The notes: generated by a model from the letters alone, not told the origin. A stretch of DNA of 64,000 bases from Cavenderia fasciculata (GCF_000203815.1 NW_004457713.1:511358-575357); one strand, 5' to 3'. Shown: positions 37,075-49,467, counted from the stretch's first letter. Numbers and translations: made by a program.

Positions 37075-39788
37075 CTATCTAAAATAACCAAATTGATTAA
37101 TTAAACCATTCTTTATATTTTTAAAAGTATCAATGTTATAATTAATATATAATAGATTTTGATTATTATTCTTTTGGTTATTTGGATTGTATTGATTATA
37201 AATCCAAAGTTGGAAATCAAGATACCGACCATCACTATATTGATAGGTTGGTGGTTCTATTGGTTGTACAAAATCAATAAAAAGTTGGTGTTTTTCTTGA
37301 TAATGATTATTTATCAGATCAAAAAGATGACCAATTAATATTTTGTTACTTGATTGTAGATGAGTTGTAAGAGCTTTAGCAAGTTTACCACCATCACTAC
37401 CAATATGAAAATTGGTCAACACCATATCTTTTAACTCTTCACTACAATGTTTCCATAAATAATCCATTAATTTTAATTTAAATTGAATTTGGTCATTTGT
37501 TGCAGAGATTGTATCAAATGGTATTGAAATGATTGCATCCATGTATACCTGATCTTTAAACATTCTATCTTGTTGTTGATCGAGTAGATAGTTGAAAATA
37601 GAGATAGCATGTTTTTGATTGTGACAAATCAAATGTGGTATTTCAATGTTTAGTTGAATTTGGGTGTTTAGGAATTGAACCGTTTCAAGTGGACCGTGTT
37701 GAAGAACAGACTCTGTGATGGTGTAGTCGGTCTTTGGTTGAATTGATTTGTTGTTGGGGTAGATTCGATCGGTCAGGTGCATAAAGGTGGTGTGACACGT
37801 TGCTGAGAGTTGAGCAATGCGGATGAGATCAGTTGATTTAAAAGAGTTGAAATACCCAGCTTCTAAAAGTGAGGGGATGATATGGTCGAGTTGTCCAACC
37901 CCATACATTGCATTGAAATTGAATTGTAATAGACTTGGATTATTATTATTATTATTATTATTATTATAGTACCCTATTAACAACTTGATGGCTTGGGTGG
38001 ATACTTTGGATAGATTGATCGATGTGAATGAATGATTATTATTAGATAGTTTGGGACGTTTACTTTGAACGAGTATGTAGAGAGCATCGATATTATCTTT
38101 TGAAAGGGCAATTGCAAATGATGCGTTGTGTGCAGTGTCACGTTCATCGGCTCGACGAGCTGGTACTTTGCGACGAGTGTATTCAGTTGACACGACAGTA
38201 TCCTCTATCCATTGTACAAGGTCGTTCATATTGGCTAGGATGGCAGCCGGCTGTATACACTCCAACACAATATCCACACGTGCATGTTGATACAGTCTTT
38301 GAACAAGTTCAAGTGACAACAACTCCAAACCAATCTCTCGCACTGTCCACAACGGTTGATTAGCATTTCGATCGAAAATGACTGTCATAGGACCCAACAC
38401 ATATTCTACACACTCCATTATTCTCTTTTCATTTCCATTTCCATTTCCACTTCCACATCTCAACATACTCTGTAATATATCGTGATAAAACCCAGCACCA
38501 ATCCTTTCAACATACATCCTAGCATGAATGAAATACTTGAATATTGATATATTTGGAAACTGCAGTGCACTATGATGATCAATCAAATATTTGTGCCACA
38601 TGTATTTCTCATCTTCTTTTATACTTTTTGTTGTTAATTTGCCCTTGTTTGAGGGTGACAATGATTGTTGTTGTTGTTGTTGACTATTTGCTGTTGTATT
38701 TTTGGCAGCCATTTCTAATACCAACATATATGTTGGGTGTGATGGGAATGACAGACACGCCAACACAAGCTTTTTATCAAATCTATCACATCGTTTTGAT
38801 ATACTTCTTGCAAACTCTACTACTTTAACCATTTCACTATTTTGATTATTATTATTTTGATTATTATTAATATTTTGATTATTACTATTATTAGCTCTAC
38901 CAAATATTGATTTCCAATCAATACTATAGTATGTTGAATTTAGATGCTTTAAAAAATACTCTTTTTGACCAACCAATGATTCTTCGATCATATCCAATGA
39001 CTCTAGATCATAATTATCAATGATACCATTGAATATATTTTCTCTACACGTCTCTATACCCATAACTATTTTTGTAAATTCTCTTTCTAATTTATGTTCT
39101 ATTCCAATATCACCTCTTCCTCCTTCTTTTTCTCTTTCAAATGGTAATAATAATGATTTAACCAATGAACGTCTATAACCAGATAAAAAACGACATACCC
39201 AACTCTTGAAAATCGATATTGTAAAATGATTCTTTGTAGTTGATTTGATTTGTTGTTGTAATGATTCCTTGGTATTGTCATCATTAGTTGTCTTTTGTCG
39301 TTTAAGTATACGATAGTCTTTTATCCATTTACACCGTAAACTATTTACCATGTATTCAATAATCTTGTCTTCACCATCAAAAACAACCATATCTTTTGTA
39401 GTTAACAATTGATATATCAAACTAATTGGTCCATTACGAACCATTGCAAATGGATCCTAAATACAAATTAATATTAATACATTTGTTTTAATTTAGAGGA
39501 ATGAAATATACATACATCCAACTCTGATTTAGGTGTTTTCCTATTTGAATAATCTTGACAGATCGTATCAAATACTTGATCATAGTATTTAAAGAACAAG
39601 TCGTGTCTATTATATGTTATACATTGGTATAATGAAACTATATCACATTCCTTTTTTGATGGTTTACCAATCGTTTGATGTATAATCTTTACTTGATCAA
39701 ATATCAGTGAACGAATATAAACATTATTCAATATTTGAATGATTGTTATACTACTATTACTATTACTATTATTATTTGATTCCATCAT
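37075..39788 (-). CDS. Dictyostelid ankyrin/F-box-like family protein
   Basis: Two exons (39788-39516, 39456-37075) join in phase to about 884 residues. The N-terminus (ILNNVYIRSLIFDQV), followed by DPFAMVRNGPISLIYQLLTT and repeated helical units (HSALQFPNISIFKYF, NASFAIALSKDNIDALYILV, ESVLQHGPLETVQFL, KHAISIFNYLLDQQ), resembles large lineage-expanded dictyostelid families with degenerate ankyrin-like repeats. Such proteins are thought to be adaptors, but no function can be assigned. Asn tracts occur in several loops. Conserved F-box residues are weak. Confidence 0.65.
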
Positions 39789-40608
39789 TACTATTGATTT
39801 ACATTATTGATTGTTCTCTCCATATCTTTCTTTTCGAGTGTTACACTCAAACGAGAGACTGCACGACCTACAATTTAGCTCAAAGAAAGGTAATATCTTT
39901 TTCTTTTTTTTTTCTTAATTATTATTTCTTGTCCAAAAAAAAGAAATAATACACATTTAAATATATTAATAATTAAATACCCTCACTCTCTCTCTCTCTT
40001 ATTAATTTGTATACAAATTAGACAAAGACAATTATTATTATTGTACCAAAGTATTATTATCGCCAAATAGTAGTAAAAGTAGAAGCAGTAGACACTCGTA
40101 TCATAATCAAAAAAAAAAAAATAATAGTAAATAGTTACTATTATTTAGATCTTTAAAAAAATACATAGACCAAGATATATCTTTTTTTTTTTTTTGGCTC
40201 TGGAAGATATAGATATTTTTGACCTGAATACCAGACATGATTGGGTGGAGTGTGGTGGTAAGAAGTGAGTGTTCTGAAGCTTTGATATTATAGTTGAAAT
40301 TTCATTCTATTGGTCAACAACAACAACAACAACAAAGAGAATGAATAATAATATTCTTGAACAATAAATATCATAATATAAAAATTTATAGTTTTATATT
40401 TACAAAAGGGGAATAATGTCTTCTGAAGCTTGAGCAGGGAACGTTTGGTTCTCTACACACCAAAAAAGAAAAATCGATTTTTAATTTTTATTTTTTTATT
40501 TTGCTCTCACAGAGTTTGAACAACAAACAATAAAATCACCCCTGTTTAAAATTCAATTTCGTTCACATCATTAGTTTGATTATTATTATTTATATTTAAC
40601 AAAAAAAG
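39789..40608. promoter_or_regulatory. Divergent promoter with G-rich element
   Basis: This 820-nt gap lies between the ankyrin-like gene (minus) and the aldehyde dehydrogenase gene (plus). It is mostly A/T runs. A distinct G-rich box, GGGTGGAGTGTGGTGG, lies at 40243-40258, about 350 bases before the dehydrogenase ATG. It resembles the G-box motifs bound by the dictyostelid factor GBF; that link is inference. Confidence 0.4.
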
Positions 40609-42483
40609 ATGGAATATTCTCAACACGCTTTCCTCAAGGAATTAGGTATCACTGAAGAGAACTCTGGTTTGTATAACGGTAAATGGGGTGGAAAGGGTGA
40701 CCTCATCAAGTGTATCAATCCAACCACTGGCAATGTTATTGCTACTGTTAGAGGTGTATGTATACAAATCTTAAATACATCAAAAGAAAGAGATATAGAT
40801 AGATAGGATAGATACATCTTATCTATCTTCATCTACTTCTTACTATACTCATAATAATCATTAAATAACTAACATATAATCTACTTTTTACTATCATCAT
40901 CATGATCATCATCACGATCATACATACACATAAATCTAAAACAAAATGTTTGTATTATATACTCATTATTATTATTATTATTATTATACAAATCTAGGCC
41001 ACATCTGAAGAATATGAAGAAACTATCCAAGCTATGATTGCTGCCAAGACCAAATGGGCTTTGGTAAGTGCAATATTATATATATATATAATCAAATTGA
41101 AGAGAATAGTTAGATTAATCTAATATCTTTGTATATATATATATTTTTTTTTAATTTACATTTTCTTAGACTCCAGCACCAAAGAGAGGAGAAATTGTTA
41201 GATTAATTGGTGAATCACTCCGTGCCAAGATTGTACCATTGGCCAAGTTAATTTCATTAGAGATGGGTAAGATTTTCATTGAAGCCAAGGGAGAAGTCCA
41301 AGAATTCATTGACGTCTGTGACTTTGCCACTGGTTTGAGTCGTTCGATCAACGGTCAAGTCATGCCATCCGAGCGTCCAGGTCACGTTCTTTTGGAGAAC
41401 TGGAACCCATTGGGCTTGGTCGGTATCATCACTGCCTTTAACTTCCCATGCGCTGTCCTCGGTTGGAACGCTGCCATCTCTTTGATCTGCGGTAACGTCC
41501 AATTGTGGAAGGGTGCCTCTTCGACCTCTCTCATCACTGTCGCCGTCACCAAGATTGTCGTCGAAGTCCTCGAAAAGAACGGTTTCGACGGTGCCATCTG
41601 CAGCACCATCATCGGTCCAGGACGTACCGTCGGTGAAAAGATGATCCAAGACAAGCGTTTCGGTCTCATCTCATTCACTGGTTCCACCGACGTCGGTCGT
41701 CGTATCTCGCAAGTTGTCCACTCCAACTTTGGTCGTACCATCCTCGAACTCGGCGGTAACAATGCCATCATTGTCGCCGAAGATGCCAACGTCGAGCTTG
41801 CTCTCCGTGCCGTCCTCTTTGCCTCGGTTGGTACCACCGGCCAACGTTGCACCACCTGTCGTCGTCTCTTTGTCCACGAGTCGCACTATGACGCCGTCCT
41901 CGAGCGTCTCAAAAAGGCCTACTCGACCGTCAAGATTGGCGACCCACTCGTCGAAGGCACCCTCGTCGGCCCACTCCACACCGCCGCCGCCGTCAAAGAG
42001 TACACCGAAGGTATCGAAGAGATCATCAAGCAAGGCGGCAAGATCGCCTATGGTGGCAAGAAGATCGACCGTGCTGGCGGCTTCTTTGTCGAGCCAACCC
42101 TCGTCGAGATCAACCACGACGCCCCCATCGTCAAGACCGAGCTCTTTGTCCCAATCCTCTACGTCATGAAGTTCAAGAACCTCGACGACGCCTTTGAATG
42201 GAACAACGAGGTCCCACAAGGTCTCTCCTCGTCGCTCTTTACCAACAACCAAATGAACATCTTCAAATGGATGGGTCCAACCGGTTCCGACTGTGGTATC
42301 GTCAACGTCAACGTTGCCACCAACGGTGCTGAAATCGGAGGTGGTTTCGGTGGTCACAAGGAAACTGGTGATGGAATTGAATCTGGTTCTGATGCCTGGA
42401 AGCAATACATGCGTCGTAGTACCTGTACCATTAATTATTCAACTTCAATGCCACTTTCTCAAGGTATTGAATTTGGTAATTAA
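40609..42483 (+). CDS. ALDH7A1: Aldehyde dehydrogenase 7A1 (antiquitin)-type
   Basis: This family oxidises alpha-aminoadipic semialdehyde in lysine breakdown using NAD. Exons 40609-40755, 40998-41063 and 41170-42483 join in phase 0 to about 508 residues, the family length. Seen: [57 protein letters not shown] (cofactor Lys), [19 protein letters not shown] (catalytic Glu), [11 protein letters not shown] (catalytic Cys) and EPTLVEI. Codon use is very C-rich in the middle of exon 3 (about 41400-42350) and returns to A/T-rich at both ends. This suggests high expression and produces long but meaningless antisense frames. No targeting peptide is evident. Confidence 0.96.
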
Positions 42484-42641
42484 ACAAAAAACAAAAAATT
42501 TAAATCTCTTTCCTTTTAAAAACGTAAAATAAACATATATCAAAAACAATTGTAAGAAAGAAAAACAAAAAAAAAAAAGGATAAATATTATTATTATTTG
42601 TTTGGGGATGATGGAAATAATTATTTGTTTATTTTAATTTT

Positions 42642-44255
42642 TTAAAATTGATAACATCTAACAAATGAATCACGAGTTGAAGTAAATGCTTGATTATTAA
42701 TAATGTTTACAGATGTAACAACATCAGTATCAATACCAGACAATGATTTACAAATGGTCTGAGAATCAATATCCAAAAGATAAACACATCCATCACCAGA
42801 ACTTGCCCAAAGTTTATTTGGTGAATCTGGTATCATTGAATGTTTAAGATGATGAATTGGTGATTTTGTAAATTGGAAAATTGATAATACCTCACTATAA
42901 AAAGACAAATAAATTAATTTATTAATATTAATATTATCTATCTCTTTCTATTTCTTTTTTCTATTTCTATTTTTACATACTCTAATTTTCTTCTATCAAA
43001 TTGGAAAATATGACCATCATGATCACCACCAAAAATTGAATCTTTAAGGACGGTACAAGAATTGAAAGCAGATTTATGAGCAGGAACTGATATTTTAGCA
43101 ATTTGTTCATGTGATCTTAGATCTAGAGCAACCATGAAACCTTCTTCGTTGGCAGTGATGACAGACTTTCCATCGGTTCCATACTCACGTGAATCCTTTT
43201 CCTTGGTGGATGGAGTGTGGTCTGATAGGGTGGCAGATGTTACATAACATCCATTGATGGGTCTATCGTATTGCGACAGTACTGCAATACATGATTGACT
43301 TGGTACATCCCATAGTCTACTGGTACCATCTCTTGATGTTGAAACAATATTTCTACCTCTGTCTACAAAGTCGGCACATGTAATACCGGCGTGATGACCC
43401 AACAATGTAGCTGCACAATTACCTTCAATGGCATCCCAAATCTTTAATCTAGCATCACTAGCTCCGCTCAATATAACCTTTCCACTTGGGAAAAAGGTTG
43501 CTACATCTACATCTCCTACATGTCCTTCAAGTTTTCTCTAAATTAGAAAATAAACAAAATATAATTAGAATGTGAGAGAGATATATATCTAATCTTTGTT
43601 TTGATACAAACTCTAACTTGACCATCAGAAGTTTCAAAAATTTCCAATATACCATCGGTAGCACCATAAACACCAAGATCGCCATCTGGTGATACACCCA
43701 TTGATATGATTCTTCTATTTCCAAGTTTAAGAATTCTATTTGGTGCATAAATATCAACTGCATAATTTTCACAACTTGCTTTAATATGATTTGGATCATC
43801 CTACAAATAAATAGAAAGTAAGTAAGTAAATACCCTCATGTTTGTTTGAATGAATGTTATGTGTGACACAAACATTTTCAACATTTAATTTAAAACCATG
43901 TTCAGATTCAAACTTGAATAATGAACTATCATTGTTGTTGTTGTTGTTATTTGATTCCTTTGTTGTACGAATTGAATCATTTGTTGTATGTTTGAAATCT
44001 AAAGAGAAGATGAAAGTTTTAGTAAAAGAATGCAGTGTTTTATAAACTATGTATATTATGTTTACCCTTTTGAAATGATAACCAGAAACAATCTGTATCT
44101 ACACCTTTGTATTGTTGCCAATCGTATTGAACACGAAGATTCTTTAGGAAATGGTAATTGGACAAATCACATACATGACCTGTTCCTCTTGAGCTCATTG
44201 ATGTATCTCTTGCATCAATACTCGAAAGTTGACCTGATTCATTATTATTTGGCAT
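42642..44255 (-). CDS. paaf1: WD40 protein PAAF1/Rpn14-like
   Basis: PAAF1/Rpn14 binds proteasomal ATPases and helps assemble the 19S particle. Five exons (44255-44066, 43998-43874, 43800-43612, 43537-42981, 42894-42642) join in phase to about 437 residues, slightly longer than the usual 390. Seen: N-terminal YDWQQYKGVDTDCFWLS; then WD repeats with RRIISMGVSPDGDLGVYGAT, KLEGHVGDVDVATFFPSG, VILSGASDARLKIWDA, LGHHAGITCADFV, STSRDGTSRLWDV and STRDSFVRCYQF. LEGHVGDVD and the N-terminal block are specific to this family. Two introns use GTTTGT donors, chosen because other sites break the frame. Confidence 0.88.
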
Positions 44256-45262
44256 TTTTTATATCTCTTTTTACTCTTATACTTATACTTTTAAAACTAT
44301 AACTACTATACTTAATGAATAGTAGATCTACTTGTTTATTGAATGCAATGAGGTTCAAAAAAAAAAAGTATACATACACACGAATTTCACTCAATTTTAA
44401 TTTAATTTTTTCCCTTTTTGGGTAATTTTTAAATTACACTCAAATTTAACATATAATTAATATAAAAAAAAAATATTAATAATAAACTAAAATGGAAGTA
44501 TTCAAAATAGTTGTAATATATTTTTCTAATGATATTTTATCTTTAAATTTTTTAGTTTTTATTTGAGTAACTTTTAATTAAATTTTGGTATTGGTTTTAC
44601 CTTGGAAGTCGATGAAATCCCACGAGATTGATTACAATCAAAAAATAAAAATAAAAAAGGGAAAACGATGGTCATGGGTAGTCTCACTTCATTGTACATA
44701 GTTCTCGCTCTTCACTGCTGCTGCTCATTAGTTTATTATCATACCAATGGTGTTTTTGTGTTAATAAACACACTTACACCCTCCCCCTTTTTAAGAGTGA
44801 AAAGGCAGTCGACGTCGATAATACTACCTACCCCCATCATCACACCTTTTTAACTTAATCTAATCTCCCTCCATAGCTCTCTCTCTCGCACCCCTTTCTT
44901 TGTTTGTTACATCTCTCCCTCTTTCCATACTACAAAAAGGGAGAAGAATATGGAGTTGTGTATGTAAACATGTATGTATTGTATATTTGATGCATATGGT
45001 GAATGATGGATGTATCCTTCAACCAATCTGTCAATCAATCAATCAATTCAAAACAACTAATTTAGGAACACTCTCTTTCTTTGTATTTGTTTTGTTTTGG
45101 GTTGGTTTGTAATAATAATACCATTCATTTAAATATTAATATTAACAATCCTGTTGTTTGTTTGTTACAGATAGATAGAGATAGATAGATAGAATATTTG
45201 TATATAGTTAAAGATAAGATATCAAGAAAAAGAAAAAGAAAAGAATAATAATAATAATAATA
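44256..45262. promoter_or_regulatory. Long divergent intergenic region
   Basis: This is about 1 kb between divergent genes. The paaf1 side is A/T-rich. The 44660-45110 stretch is GC-richer, with the inverted repeat TGTGTT AATA AACACA near 44755, C-rich CACACTTACACCCTCCCCC just after it, and CT-rich runs (44870-44920). This pattern fits a regulated promoter for the downstream gene. No open reading frame of note. Confidence 0.4.
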
Positions 45263-46155
45263 ATGGAGTCTATAATATTAATAGATTCATCGTCTTCACT
45301 GTCTTCATCAACTACAACCACTCCGAATCATGGATCCCCAACCTTGACTATGAATCATAACCATTGTCACACCAACAACATCAACAACGCTACTGAAATC
45401 AATTCTATTGTAAAGATAGAACAAATCGATCAACCATCAACATCATCATCATCAACATCATCATCATCATCATCATTATCACCATCACCACCAACCGTTC
45501 AACTGTCATCCCCAAATCAATTAGTAGAGGCTGCAGTAATTATTTGTTCAAATCCCCTTGTAAAAGAGGATCATTTAAATCATCATAGTCATCATCAACA
45601 TACCATTGTAAAGAGTAATAGTATTGGTAACATTGAAACTATATCATCACCACCACTTGTATCTGGACAACCATCATTGTCAACATCAACAACATCCATA
45701 CCATCATTTTCATCATTTAAATTGAATACTAGCTATAGTGTTGGGAAAGGATTGTCATGTCCCAATTTTGGTTCATCGTCGTCATCACCATCTAGACAAT
45801 TTGATCTTCAACGAGAATTGGATATACGAATGTTGGAAGTTCAAAAAAAGGAAGATGAAATCCAACAATTAAAGTTGAATATTGGTCAATTGACAGAACA
45901 ATACTCTGAAACATTGGACTTTTGTTGTGTCTACTCCAACGACCTTTCAAAACTTCGTAAAGAATTACATCAAGTTAAAAATCAATTTGTACAAAGAGAA
46001 GAACAAGTATGTTAGAAACCCTAAAACAAACAAACAAAAAAGTTAAGAATAAGAACAATCCAAAACTAACATTATTCCTTTAATTATAATAGTATAAGAA
46101 ACAAGTATCAGATCTTCAACATAAAATCTATAGTTTACCAAAACATGTCAGTTGA
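45263..46155 (+). CDS. Ser-rich coiled-coil protein
   Basis: Not recognised. Exons 45263-46006 and 46093-46155 join in phase to about 268 residues. The first 180 residues are Ser/Thr/His/Asn low complexity. The C-terminal part is a predicted coiled coil (LDIRMLEVQKKEDEIQQLKL, LSKLRKELHQVKNQFVQREEQ, continuing YKKQVSDLQHKIYSLPKHVS). The long upstream region suggests regulated expression. It could be an adaptor or a developmental protein; nothing more can be said. Confidence 0.65.
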
Positions 46156-46338
46156 TGATAATATTATCATATTCGTCTTTATATAATAAAGATCCAATAA
46201 TCATGGAAAAGATATTAATATCTCCAATCCATCCGATGAATAATCTCAGAATGTGTAATATCTTTATAAAGACAACCTTTCAAAAACTTTCGTTTTTTTA
46301 TAATTGTATTTTTCATTCAATTATCTCTCTCTGTCACG

Positions 46339-48333
46339 ATGATAGATACATTACCGAATTTAATTGTTTTACAAATAATAGAATATTTAGACAATAATGT
46401 AGATTTAATATGTTTACTATTAACTTGTAAAAAGTTTTATTATAATCAATTAAGAGAACGATCAATCAAGTTTAAACATATCGTCGTTGTTAATCATGAT
46501 GATCAAGATGAAGATCAACAAGATAAAGATAAAGGTCATCAATTTGATACATCTTATATGGATTTAGTGGAGACGGTTGATCAATACCGGTTACATTCAT
46601 TTAAAGATATCTTTCAAAACACACTTGCTGATCATTATTTCCAAGTCAACGATCCAATGGTACAATTGAGATATTATCATGATATGCCTTCATGGATCAA
46701 CAAAGAATCTTCTCCATCTTCATCTTCTTCTTCATCTTCTTCATCCTATTCAGAAGAGAATCCAAAAACAACAGTATATTTGGTAACTCAACAATATAAA
46801 ACGTTCAACTTACCATCAACTACACAAACAATGTACTTTGATCTATGTCTTAGTGGTGGTTTTGGAAGGGTTGATATTCCCTATGCAGTACCACCCAACT
46901 TTATGCCATCGGATCTCAATCGACTAGTACTCCGATCCGATCGATCAAAGATCAACGAGTACACCTTACCAAACAGTTTAAAGTCATTGTCATTGACACT
47001 GCTCAACAGCAACATCAATGATGAGGTTGACATCCCATTCCCTCTTTGTCTCGAACACCTGTGGATATCAAAGAGATTCAGTCCTTTACAAAACCTAAAG
47101 TTAAATAGTCTTGTATCTCTACGGTCGTTGACGGTATCTGGTGCTATTCAATTGGAAAAGGGTGTCTTACCAAGTACTTTGACAAAGTTGGATCTTCCTC
47201 AATGTCAACAAGCACCACCAGACGATTTCTTTTACTCGTTGACCAATCTAGTGGATTTAAGAGTAACAATCAAAAGAGGAGCTGAATCGGAACAACAACG
47301 ACCAAGAGTTCTCTTTGACCTCCAGAATAATCCAAATCTCGAATCATTCACACTCAAAGAAGAATTTGGATTTGGAATGTTTGATAATGATTTTGAAGTC
47401 TTGTTCTCTGCTCGTCCTTGCAAACTCAAACATTTATCCATTCCCAAACAGACATTGGTTAATGAGTATCCCGACACACTAGAGTCATTAGAGGTTGCTT
47501 TACCGGCATTGATCAAGGCAAATGTAACTACACTACCTTGTTCGCTACGTAGTCTTTGGTTGGGTGTGTATGAGGTACCAGTACCCACTAATCTCATTCC
47601 TGACAGTGTTCAACACCTCACATTACATAAATTGGATTTAAATACAAAGATTGTGTCGGATGGATTTACATTCCCAGATTCAATCAAAAAGTTGGTATTG
47701 TTAAACCTACCTCATAAAGAGTACGTCAGTCTCCAACTACCTAAATATTTACAACAAATTAAATGGGATTGGAACAAGGTACCTAGCAAGTTACCAGAAC
47801 ACAGAACCACTTTAAAAGCAACACACTTTCCATCAACTCTTGAATCGATTGATTATTCGCGACTCACGATGAAATGCGAGATTCAACTTCCAACACAATC
47901 AACCATCTCTTCATTATCAATCTTTTTTTCTTGGACAGAGTTTGTATCTCGAACAACTGTATTTTCATTGTTCAAGGTACCAGGCATTGCCTTGGCTGAT
48001 CAGCCATTCCCACCAACGATCAAACATTTAAAATGCGTGATTGGAGGTACTCCAAACGAACCATTTATATTTAGATTGGATGAAATATTTAATCGAACCA
48101 ATATAGATGAATTACAGATTCAAATACGTTCCAATACATGGAATTATTCTATTAGAAGATTGGATGCAACCAATATTTTATTTATAGAAAAAAATACAAT
48201 CGGTGGTTTGATCAAACAAACCATTTTAAAGAATGAAAATGGTGATGATGATGATCAATATCAACCAATTTATCTTTATAGATATGATCCATCTTCACCA
48301 ATGATTCTAAAAAGAGATATATTTAAAAAATAA
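46339..48333 (+). CDS. F-box and FNIP/LRR-like repeat protein
   Basis: A single open frame of 664 residues. The N-terminus DTLPNLIVLQIIEYLDNNVD then LLTCKKFYYNQL is an F-box, predicted to bind Skp1 in SCF ubiquitin ligases. A Ser-rich insert follows. Then comes a series of leucine-rich/FNIP-like repeats (LPNSLKSLSLTLLNSNI, PLCLEHLWISKRF, LPSTLTKLDLPQCQ, PCSLRSLWLGVYEVPVP, IPDSVQHLTLHKLDL, FPDSIKKLVLLNLP). F-box/FNIP proteins are greatly expanded in dictyostelids and their substrates are mostly unknown. Confidence 0.82.
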   Translation: MIDTLPNLIVLQIIEYLDNNVDLICLLLTCKKFYYNQLRERSIKFKHIVVVNHDDQDEDQQDKDKGHQFDTSYMDLVETVDQYRLHSFKDIFQNTLADHYFQVNDPMVQLRYYHDMPSWINKESSPSSSSSSSSSSYSEENPKTTVYLVTQQYKTFNLPSTTQTMYFDLCLSGGFGRVDIPYAVPPNFMPSDLNRLVLRSDRSKINEYTLPNSLKSLSLTLLNSNINDEVDIPFPLCLEHLWISKRFSPLQNLKLNSLVSLRSLTVSGAIQLEKGVLPSTLTKLDLPQCQQAPPDDFFYSLTNLVDLRVTIKRGAESEQQRPRVLFDLQNNPNLESFTLKEEFGFGMFDNDFEVLFSARPCKLKHLSIPKQTLVNEYPDTLESLEVALPALIKANVTTLPCSLRSLWLGVYEVPVPTNLIPDSVQHLTLHKLDLNTKIVSDGFTFPDSIKKLVLLNLPHKEYVSLQLPKYLQQIKWDWNKVPSKLPEHRTTLKATHFPSTLESIDYSRLTMKCEIQLPTQSTISSLSIFFSWTEFVSRTTVFSLFKVPGIALADQPFPPTIKHLKCVIGGTPNEPFIFRLDEIFNRTNIDELQIQIRSNTWNYSIRRLDATNILFIEKNTIGGLIKQTILKNENGDDDDQYQPIYLYRYDPSSPMILKRDIFKK

Positions 48334-48442
48334 ATAAATAAATAGATAAAAAAAGGATATTCCAAAAAGTTAATTTAAAAATAATAATAATAATAATCTT
48401 ACAAATTAATTTGTTTTGTTGTGAATTCACAACAAAGATCCA

Positions 48443-48524
48443 ACGTCTGATGGATGATACATAGTGGAAAATGTTAAAGTAATTTGATTGGATTCCAAAA
48501 TCAAAGATATCATCCATCAGACGT
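48443..48524. repeat. Hairpin element with 17-bp inverted repeats, copy 1
   Basis: The left arm ACGTCTGATGGATGATA (48443-48459) is a perfect inverted repeat of the right arm (48508-48524), with a 48-base spacer. The arms share the core GTCTGATGGATG with two more copies in this window (51.25 and 55.68 kb). It is a MITE-like or structured-RNA family; no coding capacity. Confidence 0.8.
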
Positions 48525-48849
48525 CAGATGACAGGGTTGAGTGTTTGTGTTGATCGGAAGCTCTTGTGTGATAGCTTTCAACTCAAATTTGGAAGCTGTA
48601 ATAATAATGAAGTGTTGAATACTTTCCATTGATCATACCAACTTGCCTTCTTTCTGAAAGAAAGAAGCTGGGGCTGAAACCTCGAGGTAAAAGCCAAGGC
48701 ATATAACAATTTGTGATCTAAAAAGTTTTGATTATTGACATGATCTGTTGTGAATGTTAAGATAAGATAAATATATTCTATGTTAATCATTAAAAATTAT
48801 AAGCTAAAGAGGAATCTTTGTCGTTGAAGCGGGTAGATCAAGGTCTAAC
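48525..48849. other. GC-richer island with predicted three-way junction
   Basis: No long gene is supported. At 48644-48701 the sequence can fold as TGCC/GGCA closing two hairpins: TTCTTTCT (48648-48655) with AGAAAGAA (48659-48666), and GGCT (48672-48675) with AGCC (48692-48695), which itself encloses ACC-TCGA-GGT. A 70-residue minus-strand frame (48790-48578, ending LLLQLPNLS) covers the same bases. It could be a last exon, but its first half is low quality. Structured RNA and small spliced gene are both open. Confidence 0.35.
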
Positions 48850-49467
48850 TCACTCAAGGGCATCAGCCTTGTCGTTCCCACATCTATTTGCTTTGATCTG
48901 ATCAGAGTCATCTTCTTTTTCTTTGGTATGTGATTTGATCTTGGTGAATGTTGTTGTTGCGTTGTTTAATTCCCTTTTTCTTATGTAGTTGTTGTTAATG
49001 TTGGTTTTGATCTACCACTGAATTCAATGTTGGAGACAGAGGAGGAGGAGGAGGATCGAAGGTGAAAGAATTTAGATTTGATATTTTGAAGAGGGTGGGG
49101 AGGATCAATGTTAAAGTCGATACGAGTTTGGTGAGGTGGTTCATAGCTTGAGCAGGACCCATCTGTGAGATGGTTAATGTCTCTGTAGATGGAGGTAGCC
49201 AGTACTAATCTTCAGAGACAGTGCCTGTCAGGATGAAGGGGAGAGAGGAGAGGAGGAGAGGATAGTTGCTCTTGCTCCTCTGTTGATGTAATTGATGAAA
49301 ATGATTTCTAATTATTGTTTTATTATCAGCTTGGCTTCAAAAAAAAAAAAAAAAAAGATGTTTTTTTAAAAGATGATTTATTTTTTTAATAAATTGATTG
49401 TTGTGGATCATTCATATATTCCTGGATATACTTTGTATCCATATCTCCCATTTAAATATCTTTTTTT
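48850..49467 (-). other. Possible remnant or unannotated small gene
   Basis: The minus strand has two coding-like open stretches in different frames. About 49204-48993 contains ISQMGPAQAMNHLTKLVSTL and NSFTFDPPPPPLSPTLNS, and is preceded by an acceptor-like TTAG. About 49011-48850 ends IKANRCGNDKADALE. No start-to-stop model with good splice sites could be built. The region 49159-49228 also has three consecutive hairpins on the plus strand (CCATCT/AGATGG, GTCTCTG/CAGAGAC, ACAG/CTGT). A poly-A run follows at about 49340. Confidence 0.25.

Noticed and set aside
41671-42405. 244-residue antisense frame opposite ALDH7A1
   Set aside because: Shadow of a GC-rich, C-ending-codon gene; composition is typical of a mirrored frame and the sense strand is a clear enzyme.
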